From Mycobacterium uberis (GTDB lineage: Bacteria > Actinomycetota > Actinomycetes > Mycobacteriales > Mycobacteriaceae), in assembly GCF_003408705.1 (NCBI RefSeq), contig NZ_QAYL01000023.1:1-63287 (forward strand): 63,287 nt of DNA, given 5' to 3'. This document shows positions 21,593 through 30,606 of the stretch, piece after piece (position 1 is the stretch's first letter; every line of letters begins with the position of its first letter). A program made the position numbers and the translations under genes. Under the pieces are notes generated by a model that saw only the letters and a program-made list of their open reading frames with translations, did not search any database and had not been told where the DNA came from.

Positions 21593-22771
21593 GTGAGCCG
21601 GGTCCTGCTGGTAACCAATGACTTTCCGCCGCGACGTGGCGGTATCCAGTCCTACCTGGGAGAATATGTTAGTCGTCTGGTCCAGGCTGGTTCAGGAGTC
21701 GGGTCGCATGATGTGGTGGTGTACGCACCGCAATGGCAAGGTGTCGCCACCTTTGACGACGCTGCTCAGGCTGACGGCTATCGGGTGGTGCGCCATCCGG
21801 GCACGCTGATGCTGCCCGGCCCGATGGTCGATGCTCGGATGCGCCGGTTGATCGCTGACCATGGCATTGACACTGTCTGGTTCGGTGCGGCAGCGCCGCT
21901 GGCCCTGCTGGCACCGCGTGCCCGAAAGGCGGGAGCGACCCGGGTGCTGGCCAGCACACACGGCCACGAAGTGGGCTGGTCGATGCTTCCGGTTGCACGC
22001 TCGGTACTGCGTCACATCGGTGATGATACCGACGTGGTGACCTTTGTCAGCCATTACACACGATCGCGTTTCGCGCCAGCCTTTGGACCCAGGGCTGTGT
22101 TGGAATATCTCCCTCCAGGGGTGGACACCGATCGGTTCCGGCCTGATCCGGCGAGTCGAGCCGAGCTGCGTGACCGCTACCGGTTAGGCGAGCAGCCCAC
22201 CGTCGTGTGCCTGTCGCGGCTGGTGCCGCGCAAAGGTCAAGACATGTTGATCAGGGCATTACCATTGATCCGGCAGCGGATCGACGGCGCAGCGCTGGTG
22301 CTCGTCGGAGACGGTCCGTATCTCGAAGCGCTACGGAAGTTGGCCCAGGGGTGTGGGGTTGCAGACCACGTGATATTCACCGGAGGCGTGGCGGCCGCTG
22401 AACTACCCGCTCACCACGCGCTGGCTGATGTATTTGTGATGCCATGCCGCACTCGTGGCGGAGGCATGGACGTTGAGGGTTTGGGCATCGTGTTCCTGGA
22501 AGCCTCGGCTACCGGCGTGCCGGTAATTGCTGGAAAATCGGGCGGAGCCCCGGAAGCTGTGTGGCACAACAAGACTGGATTGGTGGTTGACGGCCGGTCG
22601 GTGAATATGGTGGCCGACGCCGTCACTGGATTGTTGACCGATCGCGACCGCGCCGTCGCGATGGGCGCGGCCGGACGGCAATGGGTGACAGCAGAGTGGC
22701 GCTGGGACCCACTGGCAGCTAGGCTTGCAGCTCTGCTGCGTGGCGATGATGTCAGCGCCACACCGGTGTGA
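21593..22771 (+). CDS. pimB: GDP-mannose:phosphatidylinositol mannoside mannosyltransferase PimB'
   Basis: It adds the second mannose to PIM1 at the inner face of the plasma membrane, on the route to PIM2, lipomannan and lipoarabinomannan. The 392-residue GT4 (GT-B fold) protein has the N-terminal glycine-rich loop LLVTNDFPPRRGGIQSY, the donor-side SRLVPRKGQDMLI near 209-222, and the GT4 motif EGLGIVFLEASATGVPV with its two glutamates. The GTG start matches the family's beginning. It converges with fadD15, 17 bases apart. Symbols for this enzyme vary (pimB, pimB'). Intact. Confidence 0.92.
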   Translation: MSRVLLVTNDFPPRRGGIQSYLGEYVSRLVQAGSGVGSHDVVVYAPQWQGVATFDDAAQADGYRVVRHPGTLMLPGPMVDARMRRLIADHGIDTVWFGAAAPLALLAPRARKAGATRVLASTHGHEVGWSMLPVARSVLRHIGDDTDVVTFVSHYTRSRFAPAFGPRAVLEYLPPGVDTDRFRPDPASRAELRDRYRLGEQPTVVCLSRLVPRKGQDMLIRALPLIRQRIDGAALVLVGDGPYLEALRKLAQGCGVADHVIFTGGVAAAELPAHHALADVFVMPCRTRGGGMDVEGLGIVFLEASATGVPVIAGKSGGAPEAVWHNKTGLVVDGRSVNMVADAVTGLLTDRDRAVAMGAAGRQWVTAEWRWDPLAARLAALLRGDDVSATPV

Positions 22772-22788
22772 CGTTCCTTAGACAGCCG

Positions 22789-24591
22789 CTAGGCTTTCTC
22801 ATAAATCGCCTCGATATCAGAAGCAAACTTCTGGGCGACCACGTTGCGCTTCACCTTCATCGTTGGTGTTAGTTCGCCGGTCTGCTCGGTGAAATCAACC
22901 GGCAAAATGCGGAATTTGTGGATCGATTCAGCATGTGACACCGATCGGTTAGCCTGTTTAATAGCAGTGTCCACCTCGGCCACCAGGTCTGGGTCGGTGG
23001 TCAGATCGCCTACTGTCGCGTTGGCCGCCTTACTGTTGCGCTGCTTCCAGCCATCGAAAGCTTCGGAGTCGATGGTGATCAGCGCACCTACGAATGGCTT
23101 GGCGTCCCCGACGACCATCGCCTGACTAATCAGCGGGTGCGCCCGAAGCTGATCCTCCAATACCGCGGGGGCAACATTTTTGCCGCTGGCGGTGACGATG
23201 ATCTCCTTCTTGCGGCCGGTGATGGTCAAGAAACCGTCTTTGTCGATCGTACCGAGATCGCCTGTCTTAAACCAGCCCTCGGTAAACGCCTCGGCTGTCG
23301 CTTGTTCGGTACGCCAATAGCCGCTGAACACCACACCGCCGCGTACCAACAGCTCGCCGTCGTCTGCGATGCGCATACTGTTGCCTGGTAGCAGCTTGCC
23401 AACGGTCCCGATCTTCACATCGCCAACCTGGTTAAGTGTGACGGCCGCGCTGGTCTCGGTCAGTCCGTAACCCTCGTGGATGGTGAGACCTACCCCGCGG
23501 TAGAAGTGGCCCAGCCGCGCGCCCAGGGGTGCGCCGCCCGACACCGACGCGTGGCAATTGCCGCCCAGAGCCGCGCGCAGCTTGCGGTAGACCAGCCAGT
23601 CGAACACAGTGTGTTTGGTGCGCAGTAGCAGCCCCGGGCCACCGCGGTCGGAGGCCTCGCTCCAGTCGATTGCTGCCTGTGCGGCCATCGCGAAGATTCG
23701 ACCTTTGCCGTCGTTGGTTGCGTTTTGCTCAGCAGTGTTATACACCTTCTCGAACACCCGCGGCACCGACACCACCACGGTGGGCTTAAACGCCGCCAAC
23801 ATCGACAGCAGGTTCTTGGTATCGCTGGTGAACCCGACGGTCATTTTGTAGGTGAAGGCAGACAAGGTGAGAGCTCGAGCCAGTATGTGCGCCAGTGGCA
23901 GGAAAACCAGTAGCCGCTGACCGGGTTGCAACAACGTCGGAAGGCATTCCTTGGCGCCCTTGACCTCGTAGAGCAGGTTGGAGTGCGTGAGCTGACAGCC
24001 TTTGGGGCGACCGGTAGTGCCCGAGGTATAGATAAGTGTCGCCGGGTCCTGGGCGCGTAGCGCCTTGAGCCGGTTTGTCAGCTGTGCCGGGTCGACTGAT
24101 GTGCCAGCTTCAGCGAGTTGGTCGAACGCCTTAGCATCCGTGTCGTTGATCTGCAGCACCTGACGCAGGGCGGGCAGTTCACCGGCGAGCTGATTGATTA
24201 TCGTTGCGTGCGCGTTGGTCTCCGCGAACGCCAACGCCGTCTCTGAGTCCTGCAGCACCCAGCGCACCTGCTCAGCCGATGAGGTCTCGTAGATCGGCAC
24301 GGTCACCGCACCCACGGACAAGATCGCCAGGTCGAGGATTGTCCACTCGAAGCAGGTGGACGAAAAGATGGACACACGGTCACCTGCTTGCACTCCCAGC
24401 GCGATTAAACCAAGTGCCGCGGAGCGAATTTGGTGAGCCGCTTCGGCGCATGTGATGTCGGTCCAGACGCCGTTGATCTGGCGTTGATAGATGACCAAGT
24501 TGGGATTATTGCGCTCGTGCTCGAAGATCACGGCTGCGATGTTTTCGTGCTCGCCGACGGAAAATCGAGTTGGGATGCTAGACTCACGCAC
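22789..24591 (-). CDS. fadD15: Long-chain fatty-acyl-CoA synthetase FadD15
   Basis: It activates fatty acids to acyl-CoA via acyl-AMP. The 600-residue ANL-superfamily protein has the P-loop [13 protein letters not shown] (about 175), the [10 protein letters not shown] motif, the TGDLG hinge region and [17 protein letters not shown], the C-terminal domain motif. The GTG at 24591 is preceded by GAGGT at a seven-base spacing and gives the family length; earlier in-frame codons add an unrelated tail. It is divergent from the SRPBCC gene at 24791 across a region with a 23-bp repeat. Intact. Confidence 0.94.
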   Translation of the reverse strand: MRESSIPTRFSVGEHENIAAVIFEHERNNPNLVIYQRQINGVWTDITCAEAAHQIRSAALGLIALGVQAGDRVSIFSSTCFEWTILDLAILSVGAVTVPIYETSSAEQVRWVLQDSETALAFAETNAHATIINQLAGELPALRQVLQINDTDAKAFDQLAEAGTSVDPAQLTNRLKALRAQDPATLIYTSGTTGRPKGCQLTHSNLLYEVKGAKECLPTLLQPGQRLLVFLPLAHILARALTLSAFTYKMTVGFTSDTKNLLSMLAAFKPTVVVSVPRVFEKVYNTAEQNATNDGKGRIFAMAAQAAIDWSEASDRGGPGLLLRTKHTVFDWLVYRKLRAALGGNCHASVSGGAPLGARLGHFYRGVGLTIHEGYGLTETSAAVTLNQVGDVKIGTVGKLLPGNSMRIADDGELLVRGGVVFSGYWRTEQATAEAFTEGWFKTGDLGTIDKDGFLTITGRKKEIIVTASGKNVAPAVLEDQLRAHPLISQAMVVGDAKPFVGALITIDSEAFDGWKQRNSKAANATVGDLTTDPDLVAEVDTAIKQANRSVSHAESIHKFRILPVDFTEQTGELTPTMKVKRNVVAQKFASDIEAIYEKA

Positions 24592-24657
24592 TCTATTGAC
24601 CTCGCTTGACCTTGAGACGTTTCCGGGGCAGGCGTGCTGCCGCACAGCCTAGTCCAG

Positions 24658-24699
24658 CGTTTATACGTTCATAGAACGTTCGTTTATACGTTCATAGAA
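24658..24699. repeat. Tandem 23-bp-period repeat in the fadD15/SRPBCC divergent promoter region
   Basis: GTTTATACGTTCATAGAA occurs at 24659-24676 and again at 24682-24699. The period is 23 bp, about two helical turns. The junction forms GAACGTTC, a perfect 8-bp palindrome (24674-24681). Lying between two divergent genes and being AT-rich in GC-rich surroundings, it is a candidate operator. No binding protein can be named from sequence. Confidence 0.55.
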
Positions 24700-24790
24700 G
24701 ATGAAGATTGGCAGCCAGAGTACCACTCTGATGGGCTGCCGGCTCGTCCCAGTGCCGACCCCCTTAGGTGAATGTGCGAAGCTGAGATCC

Positions 24791-25198
24791 ATGAACTCCA
24801 CGAACAGCATCCAGATCGCGGACGACACTTATGTTGCTGCTGACGGCGCACTGGTAGGTGCCGCGGTCGCCGATCGATCGAGCTGGCGTCGGTGGTGGCC
24901 TGACCTGCGGTTGCAGGTCGTCGAGGACCGGGCGGAACGAGGGATTCGGTGGGCGGTGATGGGCGCCCTGACCGGCACCATGGAGATTTGGTTGGAACCC
25001 TTAACGGAGGGGCTGGATGGGGTGGTCCTGCACTATTTCCTGCATGCCGAACCTGCCGGCGTAGCGGCCTGGCAGTTGGCCAAGATGAATATGGCCAAGG
25101 TGACGTACCGTCACCGTGTGGCAGGCAAAGCAATGGCCTTTGAGGTGAAAACGTCACTCGAACGGTCACGCCCCATCGGAGTTTCTCCGGTAATTTAA
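24791..25198 (+). CDS. SRPBCC (START-like) small protein (Rv2186c-like)
   Basis: A 135-residue protein of the polyketide-cyclase/SRPBCC fold, which encloses a hydrophobic ligand cavity. No ligand is known. It has the fold's typical beginning, TYVAADGALVGAAVADRSSWRRWWPDL, strand-rich middle GTMEIWLEPL, and C-terminal helix MNMAKVTYRHRVAGKAMAFEVKTSLE. The ATG at 24791 matches the family length; an ATG at 24701 would run through the divergent promoter region. A second SRPBCC gene follows 118 bases on, then an ArsA-like ATPase gene. Intact. Confidence 0.85.
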   Translation: MNSTNSIQIADDTYVAADGALVGAAVADRSSWRRWWPDLRLQVVEDRAERGIRWAVMGALTGTMEIWLEPLTEGLDGVVLHYFLHAEPAGVAAWQLAKMNMAKVTYRHRVAGKAMAFEVKTSLERSRPIGVSPVI

Positions 25199-25315
25199 CT
25201 CCGATCAATGTTGGCTCGAGAGAGTACCGTTTCTGCCGGGGATATCGATCGACTCTCGCAGATAGTCGCGGTCGGCCTGCTTTGCAGGAAGGGAATTGGA
25301 AAGGGATTTAGCCAG

Positions 25316-25762
25316 ATGGCGGGTAAAGCTACGCAAACGTTCTATATTGATGCCAATCCAAGTGAGGTGATGAAGACGATCGCCGACGTCGAGTCCTACA
25401 CGCAATGGATTTCGGAGTACAAGGAAGTCGAAGTTTTAGAGGCCGACGACGAGAATTACCCGAAACGGGTGCGAATGTTAATGGATGCAACGATTTTCAA
25501 AGACACCCTGATCATGTCTTACGAATGGCCGGCAGATCATCAATCGGTTAGCTGGATTCTCGAATCGAGCTCACTGTTGAAGTCCCTCGAAGGTTCATAT
25601 CGCTTGGCGCCCAAAAATTCTGGCACTGAAGTCACTTACGAGCTTGCGGTCGACCTTGCTATCCCGATGATCGGGATGCTCAAACGCAAGGCGGAACGCA
25701 GGTTGATCGATGGGGCATTGAAGGACCTGAAGAAACGAGTTGAGGCTGAGCAACTCCAGTGA
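25316..25762 (+). CDS. SRPBCC (START-like) small protein (Rv2185c/TB16.3-like)
   Basis: A 148-residue SRPBCC-fold protein, second of an adjacent pair. It starts MAGKATQTFYIDANPSEVMKTI, has DVESYTQWISEYKEVEVLE, typical of the ligand-cavity family, and ends in a long amphipathic helix (MLKRKAERRLIDGALKDLKKRVEAE). The M. tuberculosis orthologue is an abundant 16.3-kDa protein. The ATG at 25316 was preferred over codons further up because similarity begins there. The ArsA-like ATPase starts about seven bases after its stop, so the two are very likely co-translated. Intact. Ligand unknown. Confidence 0.88.
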   Translation: MAGKATQTFYIDANPSEVMKTIADVESYTQWISEYKEVEVLEADDENYPKRVRMLMDATIFKDTLIMSYEWPADHQSVSWILESSSLLKSLEGSYRLAPKNSGTEVTYELAVDLAIPMIGMLKRKAERRLIDGALKDLKKRVEAEQLQ

Positions 25763-25769
25763 GTTCCGG

Positions 25770-27014
25770 GTGTCGACTCAGGCTCGGATCAGTCTTCTCG
25801 TTGGTAAAGGCGGGGTAGGGAAGTCTACTCTGGCAGCCGCCATAGCAGTACGTGATGCGGGTAAGGGGCGGCGGGTGTTGGTTGTCTCCACCGATCAGGC
25901 GCATTCGTTGGGCGCTGTGTTGGGTGTCGTGGTCGCCCCCACCGGCCACGGCAATCCGGTTCGGGTGCTTGGCGATGACGTCAAGACAGGCGGCGGCTTT
26001 CTCGATGCGTTGGCACTGGACACGTTGGCCCTGCTTGAGGCCCGATGGTGTGATGTGGTCGACGCCCTGGACCGGAGATTTCCCGAATCCGAGTTGAACA
26101 GCATTGCTCCTGAAGAACTTTCAGCGTTGCCGGGTATCCAGGAGGTGCTCGGTCTGCACGCGGTTGGCGAGCTTGCGGCAGCTGGTCGATGGGATCGCAT
26201 TGTGGTCGACTGCACCTCGACTGCAGATGCGTTGCGCATGTTGACCCTGCCCTCCACCTTCAGCCTGTATGTAGAACGTGCGTGGCCACGCCATCGCAGA
26301 CTCGGCATCGCTGCCGGCGACGCCCCATCGGCAGTGGTGGAGTTGTTCGAGCGTGTCAGCGCCAGCGTTGAGCGGCTCGGTGCATTGCTAACTGATGGTT
26401 CGTTAGTCAGTGCGCACCTGGTACTGACCCCAGAGAGGGTGGTCGCGGCTGAGGCGATTCGGACCCTGGGTTCGTTGGCGCTGATGGGCATACGGGTCGA
26501 AGAGCTGATCGTCAATCAGGTGTTGGTGCGAGATGAGTCATACGAGTACCAGAGCTTGCCTGAGCATCCGGCACTCTCCTGGTATGCCGAACGCATTGAT
26601 GAGCAACGCGCCATCCTTGATGAACTCGACGTCACCATTGGTGATGTGGAGCTGGTAATTACTCCATACTTGTCCGGAGAACCGGTTGGCCCCAAAGCAC
26701 TGGCCGCGCTGCTGGACGTTGCCCATCGGCGGAGCGGACTCGCGCTACCGAGTCCGTTACGTCCTATTGTCGACCTGGAATCAGGATCGGGACTGGAGTC
26801 TGTATACCGATTGCGGCTAGCGTTGCCCCAGCTCGATCCCGCAGCATTGACCCTGGGGCGGGTCGATAATGATCTGATTATCAGTGCCGGCGGGTTGAGG
26901 CGCAGAGTTCGATTGGCCTCCGTCCTGCGCCGGTGTACGGTGCTGGACGCGCAGCTGCGGGACAGCGAGCTAACGGTTCGTTTTCGACCGGATCCGGAGG
27001 TGTGGTCGACATGA
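25770..27014 (+). CDS. ArsA/Get3-like ATPase (Rv2184c-like)
   Basis: A 414-residue ATPase of the SIMIBI class. The deviant Walker A GKGGVGKST (near residue 12), a VVSTDQAHSLG Switch-like segment near 35, and DCTSTADALRMLTLP, the ArsA Switch II equivalent, are present. ArsA and Get3 ATPases drive arsenite efflux or membrane-protein targeting, but there is no arsB or tail-anchor system next to it, so the cargo is unknown. The GTG at 25770 was chosen because homology begins just before the P-loop. Its stop overlaps the next ATG. Intact. Confidence 0.86.
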   Translation: MSTQARISLLVGKGGVGKSTLAAAIAVRDAGKGRRVLVVSTDQAHSLGAVLGVVVAPTGHGNPVRVLGDDVKTGGGFLDALALDTLALLEARWCDVVDALDRRFPESELNSIAPEELSALPGIQEVLGLHAVGELAAAGRWDRIVVDCTSTADALRMLTLPSTFSLYVERAWPRHRRLGIAAGDAPSAVVELFERVSASVERLGALLTDGSLVSAHLVLTPERVVAAEAIRTLGSLALMGIRVEELIVNQVLVRDESYEYQSLPEHPALSWYAERIDEQRAILDELDVTIGDVELVITPYLSGEPVGPKALAALLDVAHRRSGLALPSPLRPIVDLESGSGLESVYRLRLALPQLDPAALTLGRVDNDLIISAGGLRRRVRLASVLRRCTVLDAQLRDSELTVRFRPDPEVWST

Positions 27015-27403
27015 GTAGGGGCCATGCCGACATTGGTCCGGAGCTGCGTAAGCTTGCTCAGGCGATCTTGGACGGGATAGACCCCGTAGTGCGGTCCGCG
27101 GCGGCATTGGCGGTGGGTGCTAAAGGCGTCGAGAAATGCCAGCAGGCGTGGTGCCCGGTATGCGCACTAGCCGCGTTGGTTGCTGGTGAGCAGCATCCGT
27201 TGCTGACTGTCATCGCGAACCACAGTGCCGTTCTGCTGGATGTTATCCACGCTGTCGTTAACGACAGCGACCGGTCGACTAGGCCCTCACCGGACGGCCC
27301 GCCCGGTGAGGGCCTAGTCCCCGAGACACCAGTTCAGACCAGCGCAGGCAACGGCACCGTGAAAAAGCGTTACCAACCCATCCCAGTTCGTGTCGAGGAC
27401 TGA
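27011..27403 (+). CDS. Small Cys-motif protein (Rv2183c-like)
   Basis: A 130-residue protein of unknown function. The N-terminal half is helical (PELRKLAQAILDGIDPVVRSAAALA), then CQQAWCPVC carries three cysteines that could hold metal. The tail after about residue 85 is Pro/Gly-rich. The ATG overlaps the stop of the ArsA-like gene as ATGA, so the pair is translationally coupled. The disordered tail coincides with two perfect inverted repeats in the DNA (27250-27269 and 27277-27319). The reading frame is open throughout. Intact, but its tail may be strongly altered. Confidence 0.78.
   Translation: MSRGHADIGPELRKLAQAILDGIDPVVRSAAALAVGAKGVEKCQQAWCPVCALAALVAGEQHPLLTVIANHSAVLLDVIHAVVNDSDRSTRPSPDGPPGEGLVPETPVQTSAGNGTVKKRYQPIPVRVED
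27250..27269. repeat. 20-bp perfect palindrome inside the small Cys protein gene
   Basis: CGCTGTCGTTAACGACAGCG is its own reverse complement. It encodes the A-V-V-N-D-S stretch. Another, larger inverted repeat begins seven bases later. Perfect palindromes of this length are rare by chance in coding DNA. Confidence 0.95.
27277..27319. repeat. 17-bp-arm perfect inverted repeat inside the small Cys protein gene
   Basis: GACTAGGCCCTCACCGG (27277-27293) and its exact reverse complement (27303-27319) enclose nine bases, ACGGCCCGC. The hairpin is GC-rich and would be very stable in RNA. It lies inside an open frame (RPSPDGPPGEGLV), about 85 bases before the stop, so it may halt transcription or only reflect hairpin-templated mutation. 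Confidence 0.95.
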
Positions 27404-27488
27404 TTGGTAGAGCAGGAGGTGGTCCCGCACCTCATGGATCGGTACAGTTGGCGCAGAACACCATCCGGTTCGGGGGAGAGGAAGGGCC

Positions 27489-28217
27489 ATGTGGTACTGG
27501 CTATTCAAGTACGTTTTCATGGGCCCCGTGCTTTTCGTGCTCGGCCGACCGAAAGTCGAAGGCTTAAAATGCGTCCCGAGTTCTGGGCCGGCGATCCTAG
27601 CCAGTAATCATCTTGCGGTGGCGGACAGTTTTTATCTGCCGCTTGTGGTACGCCGCCGGATTACCTTCCTAGCGAAATCGGAGTACTTCACTGGCACCGG
27701 CTTGAAAGGCTGGTTCACTAGCTGGTTCTATCGCACCACCGGTCAAGTGCCCATTGACCGCACCGACGCTGATACCGCCGAAGCCGCGTTGTGTACTGCT
27801 GAGCGGCTGCTAGGCCATGGCAAGTTGCTCGGTATGTACCCCGAGGGCACCCGTTCCCCCGACGGCCGACTATATAAAGGCAAGACCGGGTTGGCCCGGT
27901 TGGCTTTGCAGACCGGGGTTCCGGTGATCCCGGTGGCGATGATCGGCACCAACGTCGTCAATCCGCCGGGCAGCAGGATGTGGCGGTTTGGACGGGTCAC
28001 CGTCCGTTTTGGCAAGCCGATGGACTTTTCACGTTTCGAAGGGTTGGCTGGCAACCGCGTCGTCGAGCGAGCAGTCACCGACGAAGTTATCTATGAGCTG
28101 ATGGGCTTGTCCGGTCAGGAGTACGTCGACATTTACGCCGCTAGTGTGAAGGACCGCAGAAACGGCGCCAGATCGACCAACGAGGCCGTGCGCATACCCG
28201 AGACCGCAGTAGGATAG
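27489..28217 (+). CDS. 1-acylglycerol-3-phosphate acyltransferase-like protein (Rv2182c-like)
   Basis: A PlsC-family enzyme expected to acylate lysophosphatidate, or another lipid, at the inner membrane. The 242-residue protein has the catalytic motif NHLAVAD (near residue 39), the acceptor-side motif PEGTRSPDGR (near 118) and GVPVIPVAMIGT. A hydrophobic N-terminus (MWYWLFKYVFMGPVLFVLG) anchors it. A GGGAGAGGAAGG site precedes the ATG. It closes the SRPBCC-ATPase block after an 85-base gap and converges with the mannosyltransferase gene, 16 bases apart. Intact. Confidence 0.9.
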   Translation: MWYWLFKYVFMGPVLFVLGRPKVEGLKCVPSSGPAILASNHLAVADSFYLPLVVRRRITFLAKSEYFTGTGLKGWFTSWFYRTTGQVPIDRTDADTAEAALCTAERLLGHGKLLGMYPEGTRSPDGRLYKGKTGLARLALQTGVPVIPVAMIGTNVVNPPGSRMWRFGRVTVRFGKPMDFSRFEGLAGNRVVERAVTDEVIYELMGLSGQEYVDIYAASVKDRRNGARSTNEAVRIPETAVG

Positions 28218-28233
28218 ATAGCACTGCCCCCGA

Positions 28234-29517
28234 TCAACGAACAGCCGCTGCTGGCGTTAGTGTCTGCGTTGTCGAATCCGGTGACGTCACACGGGCAGTG
28301 ACGGTGAGTCCAGCAGCGACAATGACTGCCAACGCCCACCACACATAGGACATCCCGGCAAGTTGGCGCCACCACACCGCGGTCGTCTCCTGATGCTGAG
28401 GAAGTAGGTCAATGGGAGTCCATCTCATCAGGGCCGCTCCGGTGGCGCTGATCACAGCCACCGCCACGTTCCGGCGTCGCCAGCCTAGGACGCCTGTCAC
28501 TAGCACGGCCGGCAGCATCCACACCCAGTGATGCGACCACGACACTGGTGAAACCACTAACCCGAACAAGGCGACGCAAATTACCGCCAGCATTGGCTCG
28601 CCGGCCAGCAATACCCGTCGCATTGCCCATATGGTTGCTGTCAACACGAGCAAGCAACCCACCGCCCAGAGCAGGAAGCGCTCGTGTTCCCCAAGCCCGA
28701 GTCGGGCGAGGGCACCTGCGATGTTTTGGTCGGTGTTTAATGCTGCGGCACCAATCCGCTCAGTGTTGTGCACGGTGTGGGTCCAGTATTCCCACGAATC
28801 CCGCCACGCCAGGATGAAACCAACTAGTGTTGCGCTCGTGAAGGATGCCAAAGAGGTCAGCGCCGTGCGATTGTCGCGGCGTAGCACGAAGTAAAGCAGA
28901 AATACCGCTGGAGTGAGTTTCAGCGCAATACCCAAACCCAGTATTAGTCCGCGTGGCCATGGCGTGCGGCGCGGCACGCAGTCAGCGACAACTAAAGTCA
29001 TCAGCACGACGTTGATCTGGCCGAAGGCGAAGTTGGAACTGATGGGTTCTAGCCAGACTGCTGCCGGAGCCACGACGATCACGGCCAACCACAACTGCCG
29101 CAGCCAGGCCGGCCCGGGTACCGTTCGCGACGTGCTCCACACGTCCAGGCGGGTCAGCACGATCATCGTCGAGGCAATCAGCAATACCAGCGTTGTCAAT
29201 GTGATGGCCACACTGGCGGCCGGCATGTGCAGCCAGGCGAACGGGCAGAACGCGATGGCCGCCAACGGCGGATAGGTGAACGGCAAATTCAGCCCGATAG
29301 ATGTAGGGAACAACACATCGCCGCTGTAGAGCGGGTGTCCGTCCAGCCAGGCTTGACCACCCATCTGATAGATATCAATATCGATGCGGTACGGTGTGTG
29401 CCCTAACAACTGCCAGGCTACCTGCCCCAGCGCTACAGCAGCTAGCAACCAAAGCAGACACCAGTGCCCGAGCCGCCCGCGTTGACTGCCCATGTCGGGC
29501 GTCTGCTGTTTACTCAT
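28234..29517 (-). CDS. GT-C alpha-(1->2) mannosyltransferase (Rv2181-like, DUF2029/GT87)
   Basis: A polytopic membrane enzyme that uses polyprenyl-phosphate mannose outside the membrane. Its M. tuberculosis counterpart adds alpha-1,2-mannose branches to lipomannan and lipoarabinomannan. The 427-residue protein has about ten hydrophobic helices. Its first outer loop has the acidic GT-C motif [15 protein letters not shown], and [14 protein letters not shown] follows. The start at 29517 ([11 protein letters not shown]) is plausible, and a Met at residue 9 is an alternative. Together with pimB and mptA this window holds three lipoglycan mannosyltransferases. Intact. Confidence 0.88.
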   Translation of the reverse strand: MSKQQTPDMGSQRGRLGHWCLLWLLAAVALGQVAWQLLGHTPYRIDIDIYQMGGQAWLDGHPLYSGDVLFPTSIGLNLPFTYPPLAAIAFCPFAWLHMPAASVAITLTTLVLLIASTMIVLTRLDVWSTSRTVPGPAWLRQLWLAVIVVAPAAVWLEPISSNFAFGQINVVLMTLVVADCVPRRTPWPRGLILGLGIALKLTPAVFLLYFVLRRDNRTALTSLASFTSATLVGFILAWRDSWEYWTHTVHNTERIGAAALNTDQNIAGALARLGLGEHERFLLWAVGCLLVLTATIWAMRRVLLAGEPMLAVICVALFGLVVSPVSWSHHWVWMLPAVLVTGVLGWRRRNVAVAVISATGAALMRWTPIDLLPQHQETTAVWWRQLAGMSYVWWALAVIVAAGLTVTARVTSPDSTTQTLTPAAAVR

Positions 29518-29626
29518 TTCGCAAAACAGCGTAGTCTAGCATCGCTATTCCATCGATGTGCCGCAACTCGGCTCACACACTGTTGCAGAGTGTTGGCGTA
29601 AGTTTTTAACGGTGGTCTAGTGGTTT

Positions 29627-30565
29627 GTGTTTAGGCTGCTGCGCTGGTTTGTTGATGACATCGTCCACTGTGGCCGATTGCCATTGCTGTGCTGCCTGCT
29701 CACTTTCATCCTGACGTTTTTGCCACCCGAGCTTTTGTACGCTTTATCCGCTACCGTGCCCAAACTGTTCGGCCGCCGCAACCGCGAAACATTTACATCG
29801 GGTTGGTGCATAATTCACCACTTGGCGTTCGGCGTGATGTCAGTAATGATCTCCGGCCTGACATTGGTGACCTTATCCATCGAGGGGTAGGAGCACGAAT
29901 TCATTTTGACTGCCATATGATTTGTCATCTGGGTCGTGTTGATGCTCGATAAGTTATGTGTTGATCCTGCTCCTGTCTGAAGTCTACTGGTCAGAAGAGG
30001 GGCGTATTGCGGTGAATGCGGTCTTCGTTGTGGCAGCGGTGGCGGGACTGATGATTGCGGGCTTGCACCCGCTGATGTTTGTGTTGCCGATGTGGCATGC
30101 TGTCGACTTCTTAGTGCCGCGGGCCGGAGTGAGTGGTGTGCTCGTTTTGGCCCTTCCGCTAGCCGTGGTGGTGTTGTTGAAAGTTATAGGTGTGGATTGG
30201 CCTGCTCGGCATGTTCATCGTCGTGTTATTAATCATCGACGCGACCCAGTTGTCGCATCCGCATGCCTCGTGGGCTCGGTGGCGCTCCATCACCCAGCTA
30301 GATCGGATGGGTAGCTCGCCGCAACGGGAACGTCTACTGCGCCGCCTGGTGGCGCGCACTAAGCTTGTGGTTGCAGTGCGCGATAGCCGGCACCCTACGC
30401 CTGTCTGACGCAGCGCACCGTCGCCGCCCAGCTGGATCTCGACGTGCATCTTGTGCCTCCACCCGAGGGTGCATCGTTTGTATTGGATTAGTGGCAGAGT
30501 TGGCTGAGTCATCGGCAAGTCGGGCGCGGAAAGTCTGCACGCCTGAATTCATAGAAAGGGGATAG
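29627..30565 (+). pseudogene. Broken multi-helix membrane protein gene (Rv2180c-like)
   Basis: Plus-strand pieces in different frames rebuild a membrane protein. 29627-29890 reads LLRWFVDDIVHCGRLPLLCCLLTFILTF and a HHLAFGVMSVMISG loop. 29958-30170 reads VYWSEEGRIAVNAVFVVAAVAGLMIAGLHPL, which resembles the D-V-Y-W-S-E loop of that family. 30190-30290 reads GMFIVVLLIIDATQLSHPHASWARW. Frameshifts near 29900 and 30180, and probably others, make it untranslatable. The function of the intact family is unknown to me. It precedes the RNase AS-like gene, as in M. tuberculosis. Confidence 0.72.
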
Positions 30566-30606
30566 GAACCGGACCCGAGCCACGGGCACCGTGCTCTTGA
30601 CCGCCA

